Notes under the pieces: generated by a model
Databases searched by the model: none
What the model was told of the DNA's origin: nothing
What the model saw: the letters and a program-made list of their open reading frames with translations, nothing else
Translations under genes and position numbers: made by a program
Shown here: piece by piece, positions 49,862-60,369 of the stretch
Layout of the letters: each line of letters starts with the position of its first letter
Numbering within the stretch: position 1 is the first letter of the stretch
Origin: Rhyzopertha dominica
Lineage: Eukaryota > Arthropoda > Insecta > Coleoptera > Bostrichidae
DNA: 64,000 nucleotides
Assembly: GCA_025024175.1 (NCBI GenBank)
Contig: QCXZ01000137.1
Coordinates: 73,284,680-73,348,679, forward strand
Reading direction: 5' to 3'

Positions 49862-50570
49862 ATTGAAAAGAAATAAATTTTACACCCTTACTCTTTATTA
49901 GTTCATTTTTTATTTTCGTGAAATGCACTTCATTAATAAAAAAACTATATTATGCAGACAGCATGGCAAAGAACTGGTTTTGCTTATATCCCAAAGGCTT
50001 GGTATGATGTAAGTAGAAAAACGATGGCAATGCCATCTGTCAGCAATGAACTGACACAATAACAAAACCACCTAGCTGCCTTAATGGATAGTACTTCCTA
50101 ATGGAAGAAACCTGTAATTTGGCAAGTTGACATGCACACACAAACTTTAAAATGACAGCAGGCCTTAACGGCACTAATTTCTGATGCGCAAGAACCTACA
50201 TACATAAAATGCATGTTTATGATATGCTGTCTGCACCGCAACCAACTACAGATATATCTGTTTCGTTGCCGTTACAGCCCNTCAGTGTAGCTTAGGTATA
50301 ATCGAAAAGAATTAAATTTTACACCATTCCNTATTATTATTTTTTATTATTTTCACGAAGTGTGCATCATTAATAAGAAAACAATATTATTTAGTTTAGA
50401 TCTAATGCAGACAGCATGGCTTATAACTGGTTTTGCCAATATACCAAAGGCAGCTAGGTGGCTTTGTCATTGTATNAGATCACTGATGACAGATGGCAAT
50501 ACCATNTATTTTTCTACTTACTTCATACNAAGCCCTTGGTATTTTTCTTCAGCAGTCATTTGTTTAGCAA
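49862..50570. repeat. Cluster of hammerhead-family half-copies in direct and inverted order
   Basis: A block AAATTTTACACC, then TTCATTAATAA, GCAGACAGCATGGC, AACTGGTTTTGC occurs at 49873-49993 and again at 50310-50448. A second block, GGCAGCTAGGTGG to TTTTTCTACTTAC, occurs at 50449-50560 on the plus strand and inverted at 49990-50082. GCAGACAGCA and AGATCTAA are the outer stem and internal-loop sequences of the hammerhead at 44.2 kb. The minus strand at 50392-50417 reproduces its 5' half up to AAAC and stops where the core would begin. Confidence 0.7.
50225..50290 (-). ncRNA. Decayed hammerhead ribozyme copy
   Basis: On the minus strand inner stem I is AGCUACA with UGUAGUU, still seven pairs. 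Relative to the 44.2-kb copy one G-C pair has become A-U by a double change and one A-U has become G-U. The core reads CUGANGG: one unresolved base, and G in place of the invariant A. The stem II region GCUG/CGGC is followed by three extra bases before GAAA. The 3' stem sequence UUGGUUGCGGUGCAGACAGC is identical to the 44.2-kb copy, but its 5' partner is lost. I expect little or no activity. Confidence 0.6.
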
Positions 50571-50979
50571 TATACTATTATTAATGGCTCGGCGCACACA
50601 TTATAATACTGTGTTTTTCGTAATAAGGCATTTTCCATTTCAGTAAATTCACATTTATTTTAACAATGATCTTGTGTGTGACATACTTATTAAGGAAATT
50701 TTCTGCAGATAAGAAAGTGTTAATAACAAGTGATTTGCCGTTATTAGCACGGTCGCAGAACATATGTTGGGAAACATCGATCTTCTACAAAGGTTTTATT
50801 GTGAATTTCTCGTGCACAATGCTTATTTGTTCCTCTTAACAGTCAAAGCACAATGATCTTATTCAATAATACCAAAAAACATTTTCTGTCAAAACATTCC
50901 ACGAATTCTCATAAAACGTGATTGCACAATTTTAAGTAACACGTTAATCAGAAATGATGGAACTGCAGCGAAGCCATTT

Positions 50980-51410
50980 TATCAGATCCATAAGCCAGCC
51001 TTGGTTGTAGAAGCTAATTGAGAGACAAGTTGTCTCTAAAATGATTATCTGGCGTGTCGTATGGACCAGCGATGACGCTGACGTTGACACAGCGTTTAGG
51101 GTCTTGCGGGTCATCAGTCACAGATTAACAGATCAAGGGCGCCCCGTTCTGTACCTACTAAAACGTGGCTTCAATTTCGGCTAATTATTTGTTTGCCGGA
51201 GGCTTTCCCCGCAGACAGATGCACGCCTGTCAATCATCAGTTGCTTACGGCGGAATTAATTAAATCGTCTATGACGTCCGAGGAGAGTTTGAAGAATTAC
51301 CGTGGTAAACACCATATGCAGGCTAAACGGCACAGGCAGTTCTCAGAAGCTAGGGTGAACCACGAGGTTATCTTAGTGGTCTTTAATTGTCTGCATCTGT
51401 TTTATTAATC
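50980..51410. other. GC-richer unique stretch, unassigned
   Basis: About 430 bp of balanced composition in AT-rich surroundings. A plus-strand frame (51193-51408, 71 residues) has no recognisable domain. I looked on the minus strand for the missing tolloid signal-peptide exon and found no hydrophobic start followed by a donor in phase 1. It may be a conserved non-coding element. Confidence 0.3.
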
Positions 51411-52003
51411 GTNTCGTTTCTTCATCTTAAAACAAGAGGTGTTCAAACCTTTACGTTATTCTCACGAATAGTGGGATCGTACAACTAGATAAATATAAAT
51501 TTAGAAGTATTTGTTATTGTAAACATTCATGTAATTGTATTATTATTATCTAAATAAGCTTAATCAGCGGTCTTAAGAATGGTCTTGAGATTTATGCGGA
51601 AAGCTAAATTCTACACTCATTTGTTTGCCAAATGTAACTTCGTCGATGTTTTTTTTTTGCAATATGACACTACTTTCCTATTACAGTCAGATAAAAACCA
51701 TAAACGAACAAATGTTAAATACTCTTGGTTAATGTTTTATAAAATATATTGAAATCACATACCAGTTACCTAATCATTTACAAAACTGACAACATAACAG
51801 GTGGTAAAGTCAAAAAGTAGTTTTTTCAGCATTGAGAATGCCTGAAATAGTTGTGTAATTCATCATCAGTGCCTAATTATTTAAATACAAAAATACATAA
51901 GAATTCATAAGACTGACGCCACACTTGAACTTTTCAAATCACGTATTAAAAAAATTATATTTCAAATGTTTAACAAAATTGAAGTTTTCTTTTAACACCA
52001 TTT

Positions 52004-52432
52004 ATGTTGAAGAAGACAAACTTTGGTATCCTCTTAGGTTTGTTGCTCCAGTCTCACTTACTTTATCTAAATTGTTTTCATCTTGGATTTTCTACGGCAG
52101 GCTGTGTGTTTTCCCGTTTTGTTCGCAATAACGACAAAATTCCAGTTTTGAATCATCCGGGAGTTTATAGTTTTTCTTGTAACGATTGTAATTCTGTTTA
52201 TATCGGTCAAACGGGAATATCTTTTTCAGTTACAGCCAATGAACATTTAAAACAATATGAAAAATATAAAAATACTGATACAGTTAACACAAATTCTTCA
52301 TTAGCAAATCATTTATTGCCATTTAAACACACTGCCTCTTTAAATAATTTAAATTATTTACAAGTTTATAACAAATCCTCAAAATTAAATTTTATAGAAA
52401 TTCTTAAAATATACAAAATTTCACAATTTTGA
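52004..52432 (+). pseudogene. Penelope-like element GIY-YIG endonuclease C-terminus
   Basis: The open frame contains HPGVYSFSCNDCNSVYIGQT, the GVY...CNDC..VYIGQTG core of Penelope-like GIY-YIG domains. It then runs NEHLK, a spacer, SSLANHLLPFKH and KLNFIEILKIYK, the C-terminal family signature. The usual catalytic arginine after YIGQTG is replaced (GISF instead of GRSF), so the enzyme is probably dead. The recognisable domain begins near codon 48. Frames upstream (51925-52131) are short and broken and hold no clear reverse transcriptase. A typical Penelope 3' hairpin follows at 52608-52645. Confidence 0.85.
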
Positions 52433-52607
52433 ATGCTTTTTGTAACTTCAGTTGTCCTATTCTAAATTCTTTATTTGATCATTGATTTGATGTTTGTGCT
52501 TTTGGCATGCTGACTACTTTTTTGTTTGAAGTCAAGATTGCTTACTTCGAATTTAACGTCAGTTTTATAAATTCTTCTATATTTCTGTATTTTGATTATT
52601 AGCCACT

Positions 52608-52745
52608 GATGATGGTTTATATTAGCTGAAAGCGCTTTGCGGATTTGTTAAATGAAGTGGATTTAATAGACTTCGTGAACACTATTCTTGTAGAAGTAAC
52701 ATTACTACATATATCCCACTTTGTGAAAATGGACCAGTTTACATT
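52608..52745 (+). repeat. Penelope-like 3' tail with hairpin
   Basis: CACTGATGATGGTTTATATT continues to AGCTGAAAGC: a CTGATGA box, a stem GGTT/AGCT with G-U pairs, and GAAA. AAATGAAGTGGATTTAATAG and AAAATGGACCAGTTTACATTG follow. It lies about 180 bp after the GIY-YIG stop, as expected for the element's 3' UTR, and matches the minus-strand tail at 38.7-38.9 kb. Confidence 0.65.
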
Positions 52746-53269
52746 GCTTACTGAAAGATTACNTATATAGAAAAACAGCTTCAAACATAGATCAGATCTC
52801 GAAATAACAAATTTTGTTTCGATGGCAGTATCCTACATATTGATTGATTGATTCATTGAATCAGCGTACGGTCAGCATTTCTGCCACTCCCAGATATGAG
52901 GACTGGAGTGGGAAGAATAAAGGTACATTGATATTCCTTGAATGTTCTTAGTGCTGCTGACATCATTGGTCCATTTCAGAGTCGCTGGATTAATTTCTCG
53001 TTCCTTATCATTTCTAGTCATTATTCTTCGTTTTCCCAGACTTCAGGATTATCATTTCTTTATTGTTTTCATGTAAAGCACGGTCTCTATTCCTTTTATG
53101 TTCGTTCTGCCAACCAAGAGATCCGCTATTGCTGCGCGTATCGTATGTATTTGAATGTAGGATATTTTTACCTTAGATTGTCATTTTGTTATTTCTTCAG
53201 TTATTTGCCTAAGCACTGCCCTCGCACTTTTCTCGGTGGGGACGTTGTTTGTGTGATGTAATCGTTTAC

Positions 53270-55860
53270 TACTTTATTTTTCTAGCTCGGAGTGTGATAT
53301 CAACGCAATTTTGTGGTTGTTGCCTTTTTCTTTCATTATTTGTTCTTGTACTGGTATGTCACCATATGTAGTTCCATCCATATTGCCTAGAACTGTTTCA
53401 GTTTTTTCTGATTTTCTCATAGAATTATTTAACTTAGTGGTTTCTTGCCCTTTGTGATTTTCTGTATATTATATTGTTAGGAGTGCGGGTTCAAAAGCTG
53501 CGGATTTCTGGATTCCTTTATGAAAACAGCAGAACGAAATTCACTAAATTTAAAAACAAATAGTTCAAAACACTACTATTATACCGCTTCTAATTCAGTA
53601 AACTACTATTTAGAACACTATATTGTACTCCCTAGTATTGCACAAAAAATATAGACCAAGTTTCGCATGCAAAAAATTGAAAGGTTATTGAAATTTTTGC
53701 CAAATAAATCACTGCAGCTAGCTACAACCCACTGAAATATGCCACATAAAACCCGTATTCTTACTATACATAGCGCTTAAATGAAAACGAGCGACCCTAG
53801 TAATTCCTGATAAAAAGAAATTCGAGTGAAATTCTAAGCATTTCGGAGGAGGACATCTAATGATCCAGCATTCAAAGATATCAGAACTATAGTGTACACC
53901 TATCTCTGGCAGCTCTTGCCCTTAATTTTTGAGCACAGGAGAGAAATGTGATTTAATTATAATTGTGTGAAGGGAAACCACACTGGACTTTAAATAGTTC
54001 TCTTTCACGCAATTATGGTTATTTATTATTTTTTATGATTGACTTATTTTTATGAATTATTTGCATTCTATTCATATGGAAGTTTGAATTTTGTAATTGA
54101 TTGATGTTCACACTCATTCGAGTTGTTGCTGATGAAGCTACAGCTATTGCTTTTTTGGGCCATGTTGCTTTCATGGACAATACCCATTATATTCACATCA
54201 TCGGTCTTCACGATTCGGCAGAAACATAAGTCACATCCTTTTAATATTCACCTGAATACTCTTTTTGATAAAAAAGTTCAACCATAATCCTCGTTTCCTT
54301 CACATCATTTGTATCTCAAACGGATGTATATTTTTCTTAAATGGATATATTAATCCGCATAAATGCACATACTCCAGCGATGTTCATCCTAACGTGACGC
54401 GAAAACTGCACAATTAGACACAAAGAAACTTAATGTGTGGACTGAAATATTAGACGAACATATAGTGTCGTACAGTACGTTCCTTCTTCCTTGAGGACGG
54501 TCTGCTTTATCCCGATATCCCCATATCGTTGACACCATGTAACAATATGGAAAGTTGAATTAAAATGACAGCATTTTAGGAAGATTGAGTGCCCAGCAAG
54601 ATCATAAGCTCTTACACCCCTAGATCATATTCTTAGGGGTCCCATTTGATCGCGACTCAACATTCGTCACTTGAAATTTGACACAATTTTGCACAAACTT
54701 TCGAAAAAAAATAATTTTTATACGCATCTTCGAAAAGGGTTTAAGAGATATTAAAAAACTACTTGACCCATTTTCGTACTGAAGGTTAATTATAAGAGCA
54801 GCCAAGAGTTGGGAGTTGTTTTGACAACTGCTAAGTAAAATCGACTTGTTAATACCGAAGATAATTCAAGGTTGCTTTTGTTTGAAGCTCCGTAAAGTGT
54901 AGGCACCGATGGTGCCGAAATCTATACTGTTTTCCTTCAACACTGGAGCTCAGTTTGGTTCAGTTCGTCAAAATTTTTAAGGGTCTCCAGGATCGAGGAT
55001 TGCACACATCTGTCATTTCTTGTTTATTTATGATACAGTTCCATACTCATCTTTGGACAAATAGCTGTTTTATTGTATCTCCATAATAATTATTGTTGGA
55101 AACGACAACAAGTGGTTCTACCAGTTTTGAGCTCTATGGTATTTACTTCCATTTGCTTCAAATATAATAAAATAAAGATCTTTTAAATTTTACGTATAAG
55201 TCGCGCTATGGTTTTCAATTGCTGTCTAGAGTTGTGATTGAACTTCCTTGGCAATAGCAATAATCCTCTGTATTTTTTTCTTTCGACTAATAACTATAAA
55301 TTTCTTTTGTGTCTTATTAGAGCTTCTGCCATACCAAAAGCTGTGCATGTTCCTATATTCTTGAAGCATATTTGAAATCGATGCTGGCAAAAATACACCA
55401 TTTTTATCAAGTAAATAATAAATGAAGTTTATACTTTCAGTTTTGGTGTGCATCTTCTACAACACAGCATTCATAACACAAATAGTTTGAATGAAAACAT
55501 AAATAGTAGCACGTTAGGCTACACTACTAATGGTGATGCTCGCACGCTATATCCTCTGCGTTAATGCTGAATTATTCCACTTAATCCCGATTGATATCAA
55601 CTATTATTTATATTGGAATGTTTAAGTGATTTAATAAATCAACTATTCAAGCGTTCAGACAAGCATGTTTCAGTTTATTTATTGCGGAAGTTTTAACAGA
55701 CACTGTTATTGTTACGTGCTGTAAATGAAAACAAGTAGCTTCACAAGGAGTCATTTTACTTTGTAATAAATGTAGTAGTAAAATTTCTGACAATTATCTA
55801 ACCGCGGTTCATTGAATAAGCATATCGCGCGTGGCGTTCAGAAGACAGATGCCCCTGTTA
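53270..55860. other. Non-coding stretch with possible LTR end, no gene
   Basis: On the minus strand ATTGTTACATGGTGTCAACG (about 54548-54529) resembles an LTR end followed by a leucine-tRNA-type primer-binding site (TGGTGTCA). No gag or pol is seen. The open frames 54805-54620 and 55453-55226 show no domain. Confidence 0.3.
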
Positions 55861-55874
55861 GAATACAGGAACGA

Positions 55875-55945
55875 AATGCGACCATATAAAAAAATATGCT
55901 TCTGAAGCGCGTTCGCTACTTTTCACAGTAGTCATCTTCAGCTCA
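55875..55945 (-). repeat. Penelope-like 3' hairpin motif
   Basis: On the minus strand GCTGAAGATGACTACTGTGA continues to AAAGTAGCGAACGCGCTTC: a CTGAAGA box, a strong stem ACTACT/AGTAG and GAAC in place of GAAA. It has the same layout as the other Penelope-like tails in the window, from a different subfamily. No coding sequence is recognisable beside it. Confidence 0.4.
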
Positions 55946-56649
55946 GTTAATATAGGCATTATTTGTGATATAACCATATACCTGCCATTGCTTCGCTAGG
56001 AATTTTGCTATATTATGTAATGTTGGTGCACAAATCAGGATAATTTGCTGTCTGGTACCGCTATGTACAATTATGTTGGTTTTATGAGTCCATTCACTCG
56101 TGGCGTTGTTTTTACGCGACGTGATCTTTCATTCTTGTCGTTACTGCCATCGGAAAAACGCAAAATCATTACATACACATTTACAAGAAATGCGGTAATA
56201 TGTTCCAGTTACTTAAACATTTCGACATTTGCAGTTTCTTCGGATATCGGCAAAAATTTGTGTGGTCAATTAATACTGTCTTAAATTAACCAAACTGCTG
56301 GTTAGTTTCTTATGACGTCGTGTGTTATTTTATATGAACCGCTTGCCAGTACGCGGCACCTTAAATTTTCAGTATTTTTTTTTCAATAAAAACGAATAAC
56401 TTTAGTGATAGACGTCTACTGGTATTTTAGTAATAGGTGATTTTTAAGCATGATAAAACTTCCGAATGCGATGGCTGTGACATAAGCTGCAAGTTTGCGC
56501 CCTGTTAGTGACTAGGAGTATTATTTAAGTATAGTGTAGCAAACCATTACGAATAGATTCAGGTTTGAACAACGTTATCAAATCATAAGAAAAATACTTT
56601 CAAAATCAATCGTGGATTCGGAAATCGTATTACGAAGCAATTGCAATTG

Positions 56650-57120
56650 GTGCTTAGACCATCCAGTACGTGGAAAATTTTACAAAAAGGCCTTGGGCTA
56701 CACCCATATAAGGTTCAGCCTGTGCAGGACTTGAAGTCATAAGCCCATCACTTCCGTCCTGCTTTCGCTGTCTGGTCTTTAGAGCCCTTGCAAGCTGACT
56801 CGTTGTTTTATCGCAAAATTGTATTCAGCGACGAGACTCATTTTTGGCTTAGTAAGTTTTTCAAAAAATAATTTTTGGATATGGAGTGATACCAGCCCAG
56901 AGGAGATCCTGCAGACCCCATCTGCGCTCTGGTGGCATTGTTCTCCATAGATGAATCCGGACCTACGTGCCATACGTCTAAAGAAACTATCGACTTATTG
57001 CAAACAAGATTTAGTGATAAGTTGATTGAAAGAAATGGACCTGTCAACTGGCCACCCAAGTCCTGTGATGTAACACCTCTAGATTATTTTTTGTGGGGCT
57101 ACCTAAAGTCATTCGTGTGA
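56650..57120 (+). pseudogene. Mariner-like transposase remnant, internally deleted
   Basis: The plus strand reads STWKILQKGLGLHPYKVQPV and QDLKS, a stop, then YRKIVFSDETHFWLS with the first catalytic Asp. After a deletion it jumps to PTCHTSKETIDLLQTRFSD and RNGPVNWPPKSCDVTPLDYF, ending LWGYLKSFV. WPP(R/K)SCD.TPLDYFLWG is the third-acidic box of a common insect mariner-like family; D replaces the usual E. The second catalytic region is DESGPTCHT where QDGATCHT is expected. Terminal repeats were not found. Confidence 0.82.
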
Positions 57121-57609
57121 TTCGCNCTAAACAACCGCCGTTGCTTGAAAAAGTGACCCATAACTTGTCTAACGGATTGATCTTTTTCAGGAACAGTCGC
57201 TGTAGTCATATGCGATATAAATGTTAATGTTAAGTACCTAGTTTTAACTGTTAATGCCATATATTGGTTTTTCGAATAGTAATAGCCAGCGAAGTAAGTT
57301 ATTAATGCCGTAACTGGCATTTCAAAGCCGTGACAAAATCGAAGCTTTGAGTTAGCTAATCTTTGTTGTGCTGCAGAGTTGAACATATTAGTTTTTCTGC
57401 GATTATTTACGTTTTACCTTTTTTTCATTGTTGAAATCATANAATATCCAGAACAATCCGAAAATACGATTCAACCAGGGTGGCTTATATAGTATCATTG
57501 CTGCGGAAACAATGCTGTTCATTATTGCTATTTGAAATTGAATTTACTCCTTGAGAAGCCTCGTAATGGTTATCAACAAACTCATAGAAATTTGTTTAAT
57601 TTTTGTGAC

Positions 57610-58120
57610 AAGAAGAAGGTCAAAATTTATACAGGAAAAGTTTTGCTGGTATATTTTTCGGAGTTATAAAAGAAGATGAGACTTTCCTCGTTATTTACTA
57701 ATTACTCAATACTGAAAGTTACTTTGAACGTCAACAACAATATTGATGTGTATAAATACCAAAATATTAACGCTTTTTTTTAAACGTCAGTTAAATGGAT
57801 GCAGAGCAAAAAAAATAGGGTATTGTGTTGTATTCGAAGATAAGACTTATTCTAACGGCTTAGCGGAAAAAAATACTTACTTACACGTTATTATTATTTT
57901 AGGTAGCATTATTTTTTTTGGATTGGCAGTAAAATACAGATGCGATAGATTGTTGAATATAAACCTAAAAGGTATTCAGGATTTAGGAGATGAATTGATA
58001 ATTACATTGCCATATAAAAAAAACAAAGAAACCTAGATCGTTTGTGGTCAAAGACTATTTAGAAATTTGTAAAATTTACACTTCGCACCGGCCAAATTTG
58101 GTACTTCCGTGCATTTACGT
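57610..58120 (+). pseudogene. Crypton-like tyrosine recombinase remnant, split by a Tc1 element
   Basis: The plus strand gives, in two frames, LLVYFSEL, SLFTNYSILKVTLNVNNNID, FFKRQLNGCRAKK, GLAVKYRCDRLLNINLKGIQ, DLGDELIITLPYKKNKET and, after a frameshift, SFVVKDYLEICKIYTSHRP and YVKKATN. This matches, segment by segment, the insect tyrosine-recombinase family also present at 63.07 kb (for example YKAKK, CELTNLKISNVDDRG, YRKYMPL). Coding similarity stops exactly at the TA where the Tc1 element begins and seems to resume as DVINIFGQ beyond it. Catalytic residues downstream are lost or scrambled. The Crypton label rests on recognised motif style. Confidence 0.75.
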
Positions 58121-58140
58121 GAAAAAGGCTACAAATAATA

Positions 58141-59590
58141 CGAGCCCTGTCCCATTTCAGTTGGCCCATCAACTTAATTATTAAAATTTCTTAAAAATTT
58201 TAAACAAAATCGCTTCTTGAACTGTTCACAATAATCAAAGTTGTATAGTAAAAAAAAATACCAACTATTTAGGTCGAACCCTGGTTTCTATCTATATTGT
58301 TTGCGGACGTTTGCATACAGGTGAATGTAACATTTGCGGTGGGTGTGCAATTGCGCGTAACTAAGAGATATTGTTTACTCGACAGCAGACGTCAAAAGCG
58401 TTTTGGTAGTTTCAATTACAGAATTTTGTACTGAAAAATTAAAAAAATGACTAGAGGAAAAGTTATTGATCCGAACATTCGAACATTAAATCTGGCAGAT
58501 CTAATGCAGAAATTGGACAGTTATTGGGGTTGTCAAGATACAGTGTTCGAAACGTAGTGCAGTTATTGAAATCAAGCAATAACGTCGAGCTTAAGCAGAG
58601 GTATATGAAAAAAAGTGCGCTTACTGATACTAATCGGAGAGCGTTGAAACGACTAATTAAACAGAACAGGAGGGCAAACTACGGTCAACTAAGTACACTT
58701 TGGAGTGATGCTGTAGGAAGACATGTTTCAAGATCCACCTGTCACCGGGAAGCATAAAGATTGGGTTTTGCAACTTGCACGGTAAAAACTTTTGTTTTTA
58801 ACTTTTGAAATGTTTTCAAAAAATGTGTTTTTACTGTCTAGGCCAAAAAAGCCACTGTTAACAACGCAACAAAAGAAAAATCGGTTGATGCAAAAGAACA
58901 TAGATCTTGGGGTCCTGAACAATGGAACAGGACAAATTACTTTTCATTGAGGGCATTGTGAACACCAAAAAAAATGTCTTAATATCTTAAATGAATCTTT
59001 GCTACCCACTAGGGACGAGTCATTTACGTCAGGAAATGATTTTGTTTTTCAACAAGATTGCGCTGCTGTCATGTATCCAAAGGATTTTTACAGTGGTTCA
59101 CCGTCAGCAGTATTCCACTTTTAAAACAGGTATTCAGTAGTCCTGATCCTTCTCCTATAGAAACTCTTTGGCACATTATGAAAAAACAACTGCGCGCAAC
59201 TCCTGCCAGGTCGATTCCCGAATTAAGGCATAAACTTATATGGGATATGTTCACACCACAAGATTGCGAGAATTTACTGAATACGATGCCAAGAAGTATA
59301 ACCGCTGTCACAAAAAGTAAAGGTGATGTTAGTCAATGCTAGCCTTTGAAGAAATAGATTGTCAGTTTTATGTAACTCAGGTTTTCTCATCATTTGCTTC
59401 AACGTGGTAGTTAAGTAGAAATAAAATGTTTGAATTAAACAAATGAATAATTAATTAAGCGGGAAATGTTTCAAAAGTTGTGGTAAAAAATAATTAAATA
59501 TCTGTTTCATAATAACATTACAACTACTGTCCATTAAATACAAAAAATTAAAAAAATGCAACTGTGTCAATTGAAATGGGACTGGGCTCG
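58141..59590 (+). mobile_element. Tc1-like transposon nested in the Crypton-like remnant
   Basis: The 1,450-bp element begins CGAGCCCTGTCCCATTTCAG and ends with CTGAAATGGGACTGGGCTCG-type complement (one or two mismatches over about 30 bp). It is flanked by TA at 58139-58140 and 59591-59592. The terminal CGAGCCC is shared with the 18.2-kb element, but the inner sequence and short terminal repeats differ, so it is a separate subfamily. Coding homology on both flanks indicates insertion into an older recombinase sequence. Confidence 0.9.
58447..59342 (+). pseudogene. Tc1-like transposase, multiply frameshifted
   Basis: It starts MTRGKVIDPNIRTLNLADL, then shifts frame to IGQLLGLSRYSVRNVVQLLK and DTNRRALKRLIKQNRRANYG (two helix-turn-helix modules with a basic linker). 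The middle is eroded: FIEGIVNT and FVFQQDCAAV keep the second Asp region. The end is intact, SPDPSPIETLWHIMKKQLRA through MPRSITAVTKSKGDVSQC and a stop. SPIETLW carries the catalytic Glu. The first catalytic Asp box could not be found. A dead copy, with a layout close to the 18.5-kb transposase. Confidence 0.88.
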
Positions 59591-59789
59591 TATGTTGGGA
59601 CGTCATCAACATTTTTGGTCAACACTTTAGGAGATATCAGTAGGCCTAAAAGACGTGGGTGTTAGCTGTAAGTTGACAACTAAAATATACGTTCTTGTTT
59701 TTAATATTGCTTTATGATGTTTTGTGCTACATTGAAGAATCAGTGACCAGTAAATACAGCATACCTGTAACTATGTAACTATTAATATA

Positions 59790-60356
59790 CAGGGTCCGCC
59801 ACTTAAAACTCCCCAGGCTCGTATTTTCGCTATTTTTTTAGGTACAACCTTAAGTTATATATGAAATTGTAGGTCTTTTTAAACTCTTTAAAAATAGAAT
59901 ATTGGGTGTCCAAAAATTTCTTTTGTTAATTATCATATTTTGCAAATAATGTTAATTTTTGTAAATATTTTTTAACCTTACCCCGTATAATAAATATTGC
60001 TTTATAGTTGGATGCCGCCTTTTATTTTCTTCAACTAGTGTCTTTACCATGTATGCGTAATTTTTGCTCCTTCTTAGTGAAATACAAGAAAAACTATTCG
60101 CTGCCATTTTTGTTAATAGGGTTTTTCAGAATTTTTTAAGTGTTATTTTAGTAGCTTATTACGGTACAAATTATGCCTACATACCCATCGCTGAACTTTA
60201 TTTTCAAAATATGATAATCTGCAAAAAAATTTTTGGACACCCAATATTCAATTTTTAAAGAGTTTAAAAAGACCTACAATTTGACATATAATTTAAGGTT
60301 GTACCTAAAAAAATAAAGAAAATATGAGCCTGGGGAGTTTTAGGTGGCGGACCCTG
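59790..60356. mobile_element. Mariner-type MITE with ~160-bp terminal inverted repeats
   Basis: It begins CAGGGTCCGCCACTTAAAAC and ends GTTTTAGGTGGCGGACCCTG, with TA on both sides (59788-59789, 60357-60358). The two 160-bp ends are about 90% identical in inverted orientation. The 567-bp element has no transposase; the central open frame (60064-60258) is chance. Full-length ends and an intact target duplication suggest it is younger than most neighbours. Confidence 0.93.
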
Positions 60357-60369
60357 TATATAATAAATA

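Noticed and set aside
50485..50520. CACTGATGACAGATGGC as a possible hammerhead core (+)
   Set aside because: There is no GAAA after the hairpin, and no partner strand for stem I.
52938..53261. 107-codon plus-strand ORF after the Penelope tail
   Set aside because: Rich in Phe/Ser/Tyr from T-rich sequence, no domain, no continuity with the retroelement.
54131..54155. CTGATGAAGCTACAGCT as a hammerhead core
   Set aside because: A stem II-like hairpin is possible, but GAAA and stem III are missing.
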